Shown here one piece after another: positions 10,478-21,343 of a stretch of DNA of 64,000 nt (the first letter of the stretch is position 1; each line of letters begins with the position of its first letter). A program made the position numbers and the translations under genes. The stretch comes from Oidiodendron maius Zn. Taxonomy: Eukaryota; Ascomycota; Leotiomycetes; Myxotrichaceae. The stretch lies in assembly GCA_000827325.1 (NCBI GenBank), contig KN832886.1, positions 558,924-622,923 on the forward strand, written 5' to 3'. The notes beneath the pieces were generated by a model, which saw nothing but the letters and a program-made list of their open reading frames with translations, made no database searches and was not told where the DNA came from.

Positions 10478-13400
10478 TCACATTGCATATGTTTTTGTCC
10501 ATTCGGATGCCAAAGCATTAAATTTCTCCCTATCTTGCACATAAGACATCGCTACTTCAAGTAGCGGCGCATCAAGCAGTGGGTCACCCAGAACCGACAC
10601 TACTGCGATCAGAACTGGCACATGATAACTGTCAATGATATGCGTTGAAGACCAAGTCACATCAAATGAACTAACCAGAAGATATGTCATAAAATGGTAC
10701 CCAGCCATCGCCTAGTATGTCAAGGAAGATAATACCGGCCTGGATATTCGGATGAAGGATAGGTGTCGAGAAGCTAACATGAATAGGCCGGAAGGGATAT
10801 TCAGTAGGGTACCGTATATCATAGTGGAATATGCCGTTTTCGTATGGTGTACCATCCTATTATGCATTAATGGGATACGGAATTGGTCTAGCATCACCCT
10901 CTCGGGAATAATAAGATAACTTACTGGCCCTATAATTGCCCCTTGCCAACGTAGCTAGAAAGGCTTATCAGTGTACGCAGTTGTGCAATTGATGCGAGTT
11001 TGAGACACAAAATACCACAACACAATGCGGTAAAACTTACAAGCTCACCATCCACGCAGCGTACCGGCAAGAGATAGCACGGAAGATCGAAATTCAGCTT
11101 TCTGATGTCTCTGATAATCCGCTTCACCAAATGAGGACGGTATTCGGGGAGAGGGATAACCGGCAGCTTCGCTTGTAGTAATTTCGTAACCTCGGCGTTT
11201 TCGAATGACATGGCTAGCATAAGTGGCGTCAGGCCACAGATATCGCTCGCATTTATCTCGATGCCGTCGACCTCAAGCAGTCTCTCCACTACGTGAGCAG
11301 GCGCTTTCTCGGCCGAGAGCGCGAGCGCGCTCTGGCCAAACCCGTCCTTCATGTTGGCGTCAGCCCGGCCATCGGCAAGCAGCTGGATGAGTATGTCCCA
11401 ACGGTGCGATTGCGCTGCCCACATCAGCGCCGTCTGCCCGTTATTATCTCGATGGTTTACATCGACCCACAGCCGGTCGAGCGACAAGAGTAGGTTGACA
11501 ACGGCGCTGTGCCCGCCTCGCACTGCGTGTATCAGCGGCGTTGCACCCTTGCTATCAGCGGCATTGGCATCTATTCCCTCCCCGCAGCCCAACAGAATCT
11601 TCACCGTCGACAAGTTCCCCCCCCGCGCGGCGTAGAGGAGCGGCGTCTGGCCTAGAGAGTCCCGGCACTCAGAGCCATACCCCCGTGTGAGCAGCTCCGC
11701 TAGGGCATCGTCTAGGCCCCAGTAGGCAGCGAGGTGCAAACCCGTTGTCTGTTGTGGGACCTGACTGGTGGAGACGCTAGCAGAGTCCCTTTCATCAGCT
11801 AAAAGAAGCTGGAATGTCGCTTCAACGTTGCGGTCCTGCTCCAGGAAGCTGATGATAGTGGTAGCGGATTGGATAGCTGAGTTATTGGAAATATGAGCAT
11901 GGCGGGCCCAGTTGTGCGTGGCGTAGTGGTAAAGGGGATAGGACTCCAGCCACTGCTTATAGGCTCGATACGAGTGGCAGAATCCCGTTGAAAAAGCGGA
12001 AAACGACAGGTACGTTATGCAGGCATTGCTGATATCCTCATGAGCTGTCGGGAACCATCGGTCTTTTGTCCGGTCCAAGTACTCTTGGGTCGTGTAGTGG
12101 ATGAGACGGACGACTCCGCTCTCTCTGTCGATCGTGACAAGCCCAGAGCACACTGAGACCATCTGTTCAATCTGGGGAACGTTATCTCCGTCAAGTTCAC
12201 GCTCTCCCATTTCTATTGCGAGGGCATGTTGAAGTTCGAGTGTCTTGAGCGACCGGGTCGCGCAAGTGATCCAGCTTATGACCCTCTCCGCTAGCAGACG
12301 AAAACCCGCTCTCTGGTCTTTGATCCGTTTCATCGCCTCGTCGTAAGCTGTTTCTAGGATATTGAGTTTTCCGTCCTCGGTTGATCCTTGGGTCTGTTTC
12401 TTGAGGTGTGATAGGGCGGACTTGACTGCTTTTATTGTTGTCTTGTCCTCCAGGGATGTGAAGTATAGCTGTGCCAGCAAGAACCTTTCCATGTATTAGA
12501 ATACAGTGCAACGTGACATGCAAATGCGGGATAAAACACTTACATTCCTTCAACAGCTGATATAATCTCGCTCTTGATTTGCTTCCGAAGTTCCTGATTA
12601 TCGAGCATGAAGCTCGGGAGCAGCTTCATTCGGCCATCGAGATAAATACTAATGTCCTCATCACTAGCAAGGATCTCTTGCGAAGGACATCCTTTAAATA
12701 AAGCCTCAATGTCTGGGATTGGCCGAGAGGTAATAAGCTTGCTAATCCCGGGAAGTTTATAGAGTTCTGCTAGAAAGGTAGACCTGCAATGTCCTTCGAA
12801 CTGACACTCGTCGAGGGCGTCGATAATTACATAGACTCTCAAGTATAATGCAGCCACTGATTGGAGAGCTATCAAAACTTCTTCAAGAGATGGCCTTGTG
12901 CGTTTGTCATAGTGTTTGTCGTAAAGCTCCCGCACGTTGTTCGGTAAGGCGGCTTGGTGCACAACTAGCTGCCTTAACAGACTCGATAGCAACTCCTTTG
13001 GCTGCTCTTCAAATCGGTGCCTGAAATTGAAGTATACATATGCGATACCGACAGTTTTATCTTTCGCAAATCGGTTCGTCAGATCCTCAATCACCGTGGC
13101 CATAAGAATCGTCTTTCCGGCTCCTGGAATGCCTGGACAGAACAACGTTTGTTCGTCGGTCTTCAGCCATGCCTGGTATTGTTCTGAGTCCAGAAGCCAT
13201 TGGCCAGTTCCCGCTTGTCGTCTTCTAATATAGTCAGTCTGTTGAGAACCGTAGTCAATTCTCGTAATCCAGTTAAGAATCTCGAGATCGTCCCTTTTGT
13301 CTAATTTAGACCTCATTATTTCGATATTTATCTCGGTTCTAGATACAGCGTCGCGAACTTGTATATTATTAGAAGTAACCTGAGAACTCACTAAAGGCTT

Positions 13401-14404
13401 GAGACTAGCTCACCACTAGAGAGAAGCTCACTAATCCTCTTCTCAGCTTCGACCTTGTTAGGTGGAATTCGATACAGAAGATCTTTTGTGTATGCTGCCG
13501 CCGCCATTGCTGCATACCCTTGCCACTCCTTGTTCTTGTGCGAGTCTGAGTAGTCGCATATGCCCCGAATAACTAGGCATGGAAAGTGATTCATTAACCC
13601 TGCTGCTTCCATTTCAAAACACAGAACATCCTTTTCTGCCGCAAGTTTGTCCCGGGTTATAGCATCCTTCATCAACTGGTTTGATGAAGCGATTAAACCA
13701 TAGTGAATAGCAGGATTATCATCATTAGTAGTCCGTTCTAGTCGGGATATAATAGTTAACGGGGTATCATCACAGGTTACCACGCAGTTTGCCTCGTCAC
13801 CTTTAGGATGAACAACTCTACTCCGATATAGCCTATCGCTACTTGGGTTAGGTCGCTTATACTTCTTCTGTAGCCTTGGCTTCTTCTCTAGAACACTATT
13901 AATAGCATCTTCAAGGTAGTGACCTTCGCTCTCGTACTCAGCCCTAATATCACTCACGGCGCCTCGCAGGAGTGCAGGAGGCTGGCCTAAGAATCCGGTA
14001 GCTCGGAAAGTCTGGTCCTGGATCGTCTTGCCAAAGTCATACTGAAACACACCACCCTTTCCATTACAAGGAGCGCTAACAACAATGTCCCCTAGACGGA
14101 TGTCATGCTTTGGACTTGGAGCGCCTCCGCCAATACCAACCATTAGACCGATCCTGACGTTCGGAAAGCTATGTAGCATATCCCTTGCAACACCTGCAGC
14201 AGCAGCGATACCGTACTCTCCATCCGGCAAGACAGCTATAACGACCTTATGTTTGCCAACTCTTCCCAATGTATAGCTGTTGTTATCATTTTGTGAGACA
14301 TATTCGACTTTGTCGTGCTCTTCATCAAGAAAAACTCGTGCTGCAACATACTCCGTCACTATGGCGCAAATCCAGCCGACCGTATAGTCCTCATGACTTG
14401 CCAT
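10478..14404 (-). CDS. NLR-type protein: PNP_UDP - NACHT - ankyrin - E2-like (UBC) domain
   Basis: Six exons: 14404-13414, 13357-12544, 12484-11041, 10954-10925, 10856-10676 and 10614-10478. All phases close, giving 1198 residues. Residues 1-330 are a nucleoside-phosphorylase-like domain ([32 protein letters not shown]). NACHT follows with Walker A GIPGAGKT (406-413) and Walker [11 protein letters not shown] (505-514). About six ankyrin repeats lie near 840-1045 ([32 protein letters not shown]). Residues about 1050-1198 are a full-length UBC fold: [48 protein letters not shown] (HPN 1128-1130), LDILGDGW and an EWTKTYAM end. The E2 active-site Cys position is Phe1137. Fungal NLRs act in non-self recognition and programmed cell death. 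The E2-like tail, read across three small exons, suggests ubiquitin binding rather than transfer (inference). Introns are 56-86 nt. Confidence 0.9.
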
Positions 14405-15398
14405 ACTAACTGGCAGAGTAGTAGATTAGGTATGAGAGCTTTACAGACGAAATTGGTCTGAACTCAAATCGGTTCGGCGCAGAGTCTCCTATAGAGTTCG
14501 TTCGGTACAGGGTCTCACGAACGTTGCTGTCACAACCTCGCGGCGCTTACCAACGAATGACAATACGCCACGACCACCAGAAATATATTACCCTACGTAT
14601 TGACTTTGACAGGCAAAGTTATATAGTAAGCTTTTCCCGATGCGGAAAAGGTGGCTCCATGCTTGAAGTTTGTTCTCTACAATTGACCAATCAACCTGCA
14701 ACTCTTCGAAACGCTCAGTTATATCACGCCCAGAGACAATGGTTAGTCTCTTCCTAGTGCGTAAAAGTTGTATGTCCGCTATGTAGTATTACGCCGAACT
14801 AACAAGCCAGAGAAAGGGAGAAACAAAAGCCATTCAGTTAGTTGCCGATGGTTCCCCTATATTGTTCTAACTCACAAAAAGTTAGGATGATGTGTGACGT
14901 CGAAGTCCTTGTGTACCAGGAATGCCAAATAAACCCCAGTAGTTTATCCGCGGGTTCGCAAAAGTAATGGTGGTGGGACTCTTTATAGAAGAGACACATC
15001 GTTTCCCAATGTACAATTATGATCCAGGCATGCACATCTTTGGTTTCTTTCCACAGCAGTGTAGGGAAGCCCTATTGCAACCCCCCCCCGGTTTTGTTTG
15101 CCTCGCAATTGTTGGAGGACGCCGCTATACGGCCGTATTACAGCCATCAACGTATTTCAACGCGGTATGCGACGAAAATGTTTGGGCATTCTGCTCCGTC
15201 GGGGGCCGAGGTAGCTTAGTCTTACTATAATACATTACACGTGGAAAGAATAACCGCCAAGCACGAAGCAAAGAGACTATATATTAATTTTTATCGCACT
15301 ATTTAGTTGCTTAGAATTGAACTGCTCGGTGGCGAAAAATTTCAGTAAAACTAGCGAAACATAGCCCGAAGATTTGATAAACCAAATTGCCCCGAAAT
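14405..15398. other. Intergenic region between NLR and G1 peptidase genes
   Basis: This stretch holds the promoter of the NLR gene on the minus strand; no clear TATA box was found. A C homopolymer (about 9 C) sits near 15081-15089. Open frames are short and unlike any known protein. Nothing else seen. Confidence 0.5.
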
Positions 15399-16187
15399 TT
15401 ATTCGTAATCAACAGTCACGGTGCTGCCAGAGATTGTTGTGGATGTGAGGACTTTTCCACTTTCCTCCAAGTAAATATTAACTGCACTATCGCCACCCGG
15501 TGTCACGGTTGCTCCGCTGACAATAGCGCTTGCTCCAGTGAAGGTGACAGATCCAAAATCGGCAAATGGAACCTCCGAGCCGCCGGAGAGAAAATCCTCG
15601 ACAATCCACTCGGCGCTTGTACCGGGCAAGCTGTAGCTTTGTCCGGTAAAAGTATGGGTTACTGTCGTTCCACCACTCGTCAATGTGGTGACTCCACTGT
15701 TAGTGCCAGTTTTCGTGGCAGTAACGGTAACAACAGATCCAGCAGTCACAGAAATCCCCGAGTATTCAACCAACGAAGCAGGGAGATACTCATACCAAGC
15801 CTCATACAAGTACTCGCCATCTTCAATACACCAGAGGACGCCAGTCTGAATGAGATCTTCATCGGAATAGCCATCAATTCCTACCCATGCAGCACCACAA
15901 TATTCGGTGCTAGAACTGCCACCAGATGGAACGGTGGGCTTAGGTACCGTGAAAGTGCCAGTGACTTCGGTGACGCCTGATGTTGAAATAGCGGCGCCCG
16001 CCCAGTTTGAGGACTCTACAGCGGCAGTCCCATTGACATTGGCGCTGCCTTGGAATCTACTGGAGCGACGGATAGAATGCCTAGCACGAATAGAATCTCT
16101 AACCGCCTGCTTGCGGGCGGCAAGAGGGGACGCCAAGGCGGCATTGGCCATCAAAAGTACATTTGCGGCTAGAGCGAGGAACTTCAT
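15399..16187 (-). CDS. Secreted G1-family (eqolisin) glutamic peptidase
   Basis: One exon, 262 residues. The start at 16187 (context ATCAAGATGA) is the first ATG and opens a signal peptide, FLALAANVLLMANAALA; the frame extends upstream only through a TTG. A short propeptide rich in Arg (residues about 20-45) precedes the beta-sandwich domain. Family motifs are present: SSNWAGA, the catalytic Gln in DEDLIQTGVLW (Gln114) and the catalytic Glu in the SAEWIVEDF motif (residues about 191-199). Length matches the aspergilloglutamic peptidase family of acid-acting secreted endopeptidases. Two TATAC-like boxes lie about 45-60 bases upstream. It is probably an extracellular protein-degrading enzyme active at low pH. 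No broken residue or intron was noticed. Confidence 0.93.
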   Translation of the reverse strand: MKFLALAANVLLMANAALASPLAARKQAVRDSIRARHSIRRSSRFQGSANVNGTAAVESSNWAGAAISTSGVTEVTGTFTVPKPTVPSGGSSSTEYCGAAWVGIDGYSDEDLIQTGVLWCIEDGEYLYEAWYEYLPASLVEYSGISVTAGSVVTVTATKTGTNSGVTTLTSGGTTVTHTFTGQSYSLPGTSAEWIVEDFLSGGSEVPFADFGSVTFTGASAIVSGATVTPGGDSAVNIYLEESGKVLTSTTISGSTVTVDYE

Positions 16188-17721
16188 CTTGATGGCCGCG
16201 GATGATGTAGGCAACAAATATGAGTGAAGATATACAAAGTATACAAAGAGGTTATGAATCTAGACGAAGTAGTATAGTATTAACGGTTTCTGCTTGTGCA
16301 CGGATCCAAGTTAAACAGGTTTCAACAGAGACTTTATATGCTTGTAGATTCAAATGCCTTTCTGAAGGTTATACATCATTGGCTACTAGGTCGAATTAAA
16401 TGTATGTATAATACTCTTGAAAACGGTATCATTGCTGCGAGACTTGAGGGGTCCTATTCTGCAACCTGCCTATTCTAGAGAACATCTCCGAAAAGCGTGT
16501 GACTGGTAGTATGCTGAAATACTTGAAGCTTATCTCAAGTTATGCAGGTGAAGACAGAATGCCTAGTGATTCGGCAAAAACCAGCTTGCAGCAAGTAAAA
16601 ATATTCTTAGGTTGCAGCGGCTATCACTTCTGATGTTGATCACAACCGTTACCACCCCCTTGATCGGCTTCTACTAGTAGTAATACAGGTATATATTTTT
16701 ATTTTATGAATATCATCAAATCAACCCAAACAAAGCTCATATCTTTCTAGGCTTGCATGTTGCATAGTCCGCAGAGCGGTCCGGCCAGAGCAGGGTAACG
16801 CCATTATGAAGCGGGGTATCGCCATTACAAAGTGGGGTATGTGACACCATTCAAAAGCGTGCAGATAACATGGTCCAATGCTACCCCATAATCAACTTTT
16901 GCCCTGGTTCATCCCATCCTCCTTGCATTATTCCACAAGCATAGTAGCCTTACCTTCCATATTGAGTACAAGTTGACTCCTTCCTGCTGCACTTCAAGAC
17001 CGATCCCTGTGCATCTGGTTGCCACTGCTTCTCCTGCGATTGGCGACATGTGGCTTTGGGAACGAAGAAGTCAGCAGTTGGGCCCAGAAAGGGTCAAATC
17101 TCTTGTTCGCAAAGTTCGAATACTTCGATACTTCACGACAAACGAGACATTGACGTAAATGCGTGACAATAGCACCTGCACCGACCTTGTATTGAAATTT
17201 ATATCGATATTTTACACATATATAATAATATTTAAGTCTATATCATACAAGATAAGCGAGTCGGCCAGACTCGGCCACTTTGCGCATGGACTGACGCGTC
17301 CCTGCATACCTTAATCAATATGTCTCCACTAAATACTACCCACTTAGTTTAACAAGTTGACCGAATTACTCCAACAATAGAGCATTTAATCAGGGTCATT
17401 TTAAGTCGTACGATATACCGTGTTCATCCTTCTAGGATGGTATCTGCGCGATGCGACTCAAGGACTACAAGCTGTAAACTCAGAGACTGAGAAATCTACA
17501 CTAGTCTAGTAGATATTATCTATAGATAAAATGTTGTATATCACCTAAAACTAATACTACAATAAATAGTAAATCTCCTACTCTAGAAACAATCAGATTT
17601 AAATAGAGGCATTACAGTTAGCTATTGCTAGGATTTGAACTTTATATAGTGATATTAAACTCCATAGAAACCACGCCTAAGTCCCGATCCAAATTCTCAC
17701 TCATCTCATCATTCTTCCCAC
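16188..17721. other. Intergenic, partly AT-rich region
   Basis: No exon could be built. About 17160-17660 is AT-rich with many TATA/TAATA runs. Near 16795-16845 the string GCGGGGTATCGCCATTA recurs in variant form (GTGGGGTATGTGACACC), a short imperfect duplication. Nothing else recognised. Confidence 0.45.
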
Positions 17722-19324
17722 TCAGATCTCCCACTGTTCATCATACTCCTTGGTGCCAAAGGTATACTGCGCCTTCCCCTTTTTCGACATCTTGGTGATG
17801 TCATATTGATGGCCGCCGGAGTGATACCTCTTGAACTTTGGATACTATTGCCCATAAGATTAGCGTTCATTCCCCAAAGCTATTTGAACAGAAGAGATCT
17901 CAAGTTACCTCCGTCTTCCAATTGAATCTCTTCCCTTTCTTCTTCTTACACATCTCCTTTAAATCACTCAAGGTGCCTTGATCAACACCTTTAATATGTT
18001 TCGATGGACTAAGCACTACGCCATACGTATCTGCCGCCCGAACAATCTCATGCACCCACCCAATATCGAAATTGGATGCTGTGTTGATCATGAAGTCAAG
18101 AAAGAATAATGTCACCACCCCTAAGTTATCTGGGAGGGGTGATATTGGACCAATAAGGCCGGATTCGTGGAGCATTTCGAGGGCCGTAATGTACATTACG
18201 CCCATCATATCAAACACTTCGCGGATGCCTTGGGAATTGTCGTTCACTAGTGAAGTATTAGACGGTACGGAGTGGGGAAGTAAGGGAATAATGGAAGGGG
18301 CATAGAGAAGCAAGGGTTGATGGAAGGTACATACTCATCAATGTCATGTGGTCGCCGATTGCTAGGTAGATGGTAAGCCCTTCGACAACGGCCCATTTCT
18401 TTAGTGGGGAGACGTCCTTCTTGAAAATGATCTTGTTGAACTCTGCAAGCTATTCATATACTATTAGCGGCATGACCATTTGTGCGGCCGGTGGCCTTCG
18501 GTGGTATTGAGGCAGCTGCTCTTGGGGGTATGGTGCGTATTGACGTACCGTATTCTCTAACACTTCTATAACCCCATAGCCCGAGAAGTCGTTATAGATA
18601 TACATGCCCTGCGTGTCTTGGTCACGTTTATCCACCTCCTGATTGATCTCCAAGAACCTCTCCATTCCGGCTTTAGTGACTGGGAAGCCCTTATCAGTAA
18701 CCACTCTTGGAGGTACAAAGTCTGCCTTTTCTGCATTCTTGTCCTTCTTTTTTTTGCTATCGTCCCGTATGTTCGGCACAATTGCCTTTGCCTCTTCTGC
18801 TGTCATCATGCCTGCCGTTACAAACTTGTGTCTGGCCTCGTCCATCTTCTCTTCGTATGGATTTGACGCCTCGGCTATTCTGCGTCGTGCTTCCCCACCT
18901 TCAATGGTACGACAGCCATTGACAAGCTCATGAGGCGGATTAAGGGCCTCGTGCACCGCTTTTTCCTTCTCTTTCTCTAGTCTATCTAGAATACCCTGCA
19001 AGGATCCAGGTATGACTTCCTCTTCTTCCTTATCGACCTCATCTGTATCGCTGTCATCGTCCTCGTTCTCGGGCGCTGAAAACATAACGAATGTGATCTC
19101 GGCGGGCTCTTGATTGTCAACCTAGGTTATGATTTAGTTGGAGTTCACTGACAGAAGAGGGATTATACCGAAATAGGGTCTGAGTAGTTGTATTTCTTTA
19201 CAGCAGCTGCAGCAGATGTGCCAGCTTGAGCCACCCCTTTGCCTCTGGCTGCTTTCTTTGCAGCTGGGACAACGAGCGAATTGGCGTCTCCGGTCGCGAG
19301 GGGTGCTTTTCTTTTTGGCGGCAT
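17722..19324 (-). CDS. Hypothetical protein, Lys-rich N-terminus, five exons
   Basis: Exons 19324-19169, 19121-18549, 18449-18335, 18246-17909 and 17844-17722 join in phase to give 434 residues. The N-terminus is basic (MPPKRK, AAKKAARGKG) and looks like a nuclear localisation signal. An acidic stretch DDDSDTDEVDKEEEE follows at about 70-85, then a charged helical region with LEKEKEKAVHEAL and KKKKDKNAEK. The second half is more ordered: FNKIIFKKDVSPLKKW, EGLTIYLAIGDH, VVTLFFLDFMINTASNFDIGW. It ends KSKKGKAQYTF-like basic sequence and EYDEQWEI. I do not recognise the family. All four introns have good donors (GTATAA, GTACGT, GTATGT, GTAACT) and AG acceptors, so the model itself is solid. A nuclear or chromatin-associated role is only a guess from composition. 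Confidence 0.7.
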
Positions 19325-20063
19325 TATTTCGAGATCTCTTTGACGGGAATTCAAGATGCAGTGGATATTGAACGTTCGAGAAGCAAGATCAAGTATTCTG
19401 ATTGATGGTTAAGTCAGGCGTCTGTAGAATCAAGAGACGCGTCCTTAGCATGCTCTAGCCCGAGACGCGTCAGGGTTCAACTTAACCAGAAAGGGTTCAC
19501 GAGCCAACCGATCACCCATTTTTTGCAGGGGACTAACTTACAGTAACTAGTTACATGTATCCCTTTCCTTCAACCACCTCTTATTCGTCGCTAACAGCTT
19601 ATTAATTAAGGGGCCAGCTAAATCACACCCATTAAAAGTAGTTACATGCGTTACAGTACTTTTTTACGCGCGATCGCATGTACCTTTTCTTTACGCGGCA
19701 TTAATGTAACGGAGGCGTCCCGTTCGTCATTTCTTCTCCTCGACCGCACTACTGCCTCGCTGCCGACCTCACCCGCCAACCAAAGCTCTGCAACATAGAT
19801 CCGCTCACAATTGTAAATGCTGTATCTCTTCAGACGGATTTGGACTTCTCGACATCCTCCATCAATTGGTATGTGTTTGGCCAGAAACTCAGATGTTGGA
19901 TGATTCTGCCAGTCACATCCTCTAGCGGCATCCGCGCCGTAATGGACTAGGCTAAAAGTCTAGATCCCCCTCTGGCCTGAGTAACTGTTTGAGATATCGA
20001 AAGGATCACGCATCCGCTGTTTCTTGTGGCTCCTCTCCCATCAATCCGCGCATCCCCTTCCAG
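19325..20063. other. Intergenic region with a dispersed repeat copy
   Basis: No coding exon seen. Bases about 19650-19710 hold GTTACAGTAC, an AT/GC spacer and GCATGTACCTTT, a combination that recurs near 35030 and inverted near 35550. GAGACGCGTC-like strings occur at about 19433 and 19462. Confidence 0.45.
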
Positions 20064-20490
20064 CTACGGGAACTTCACCACGTGCGCAACTTCAAATCTC
20101 CCACAGCTGCGACATATAAAACTATGTCTCCCAGACGCTCCCCCAAATGGCAGGCATGTTCCCCGCGAATATTTTCCATGGGTGATCCTGCATGGTAAAT
20201 AGAAGCGCTTAGACTTCTCTATAGTGCCTCGGCCAAGTCTGCCACGTTTACCTTTCATTATAGCATCGGCAAATCTGTCGGTTGACCGGATTTTTAGACA
20301 GAGATGGCATGCGAAGAAGTCTGACTGGCCGCCTGGTTGCCTGAATTCAAGTGGCATACTCTTTGCTCCATGGTATTCTGGCCATTGCTCTATCTCGAGG
20401 AGATCTGTCATGCTGTAGCGTTTAGGGACGTCGGTTTTTAGTGCGAGCTTATGGCAAGACAGTCTCAGAGCGACACGCGAGGCATTGGCC
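20064..20490 (-). pseudogene. F-box-family protein fragment (5' truncated)
   Basis: From 20490 to 20064 the minus strand reads NASRVALRLSCHKLALKTDVP, then MTDLLEIEQWPEYHG, FFACHLCLKIRSTDRF, MKGKRGRLGRG, and a Cys-containing tail ending GRFEVAHVVKFP. This matches the region after the F-box in a common fungal family, with ACHxCL and ICRSC Cys pairs. A CTATAG acceptor-like site lies at the 5' end of the readable part. No F-box (LPPELLLxI-type) exon was found in the 500 bases beyond it. I therefore call it a truncated remnant; an unusual upstream exon cannot be excluded. Confidence 0.5.
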
Positions 20491-21343
20491 CTATAGTTTG
20501 GTATTTGCGCTATTTATTCGCTAGTCAAGCTGGGCAACGCCATTGCAGTCGAAGGACGGTGAAATTGAAATGTAGCAGAGACCACGGAGCGCAGCTATAT
20601 AATAGACGAAAGACGAACTGGCTCGAGACCAGGTCTCAGATTGCATGTTTTGGTGACGTAGCACCAGTGATGTTTTGTTCTTAGCACTCTATATTGAATT
20701 TCATCTAGGAAGTCACGAAGTCATAGTCGTACTTAGTTTGGGAGGGACGCTCTGAAAGTCTATAGTCGCCCAGTATTCGTTTCACGGTCTTTTGGAAACT
20801 GCAATTGGGCAGTAAAGCACCACATTTAGGAAGGGGATACTCGAGTTCCATGACCCGAAGTGATAAAATTTTTGTACATCCCGTAAGTGTGGCCCTATTC
20901 TTTGCACCTTGATTTTGCATCCCGCTTTTGTACCCTGCTAACAAATTCTAACTCACAGGAATCCGCAGTGAATAGGCAGACGAGAGAAGACATAAGCTAG
21001 TAATTGAGAGTGCGGGGCTTGAGGTGACCGGGAGCCTGTTTACGAAATGTACTTGTATGAATAGGAGACTAGCAGAAGCAAGCACAGCCGAAATCCGACA
21101 CCAAATCTCGCCATACCTCAGCCCGCGCGAAATGAACCTTGGACATAGCATTGAGAATAGAAAGAACCCTGGTCATTATAGGTATCAAATTGGCGCTGAG
21201 TGGGTCGCCTCAAAACATCTGCTCTAAGATACAGCCAACTCTAGTCGACTGATTTCGGCTGACTGCACTCGGGATGTCACGAAAAGCCTGCTCCGCTGCA
21301 AAGCCTCGGGACAGCAGCAAATACCCCATAACTAGATTATGAG
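20491..21343. other. Intergenic region
   Basis: Short frames only, none recognisable; no TATA box or repeat of note. It separates the F-box remnant from the 3' end of the transporter gene. Confidence 0.4.

Noticed and set aside
17600-17680. TTTGAACTT stretch considered as a tRNA T-arm
   Set aside because: No acceptor stem, D-arm or anticodon arm could be folded around it.
20705-20944. 79-codon minus-strand frame considered as the missing 5' exon of the F-box fragment
   Set aside because: No F-box-like sequence and no splice pair in phase with the exon at 20490.
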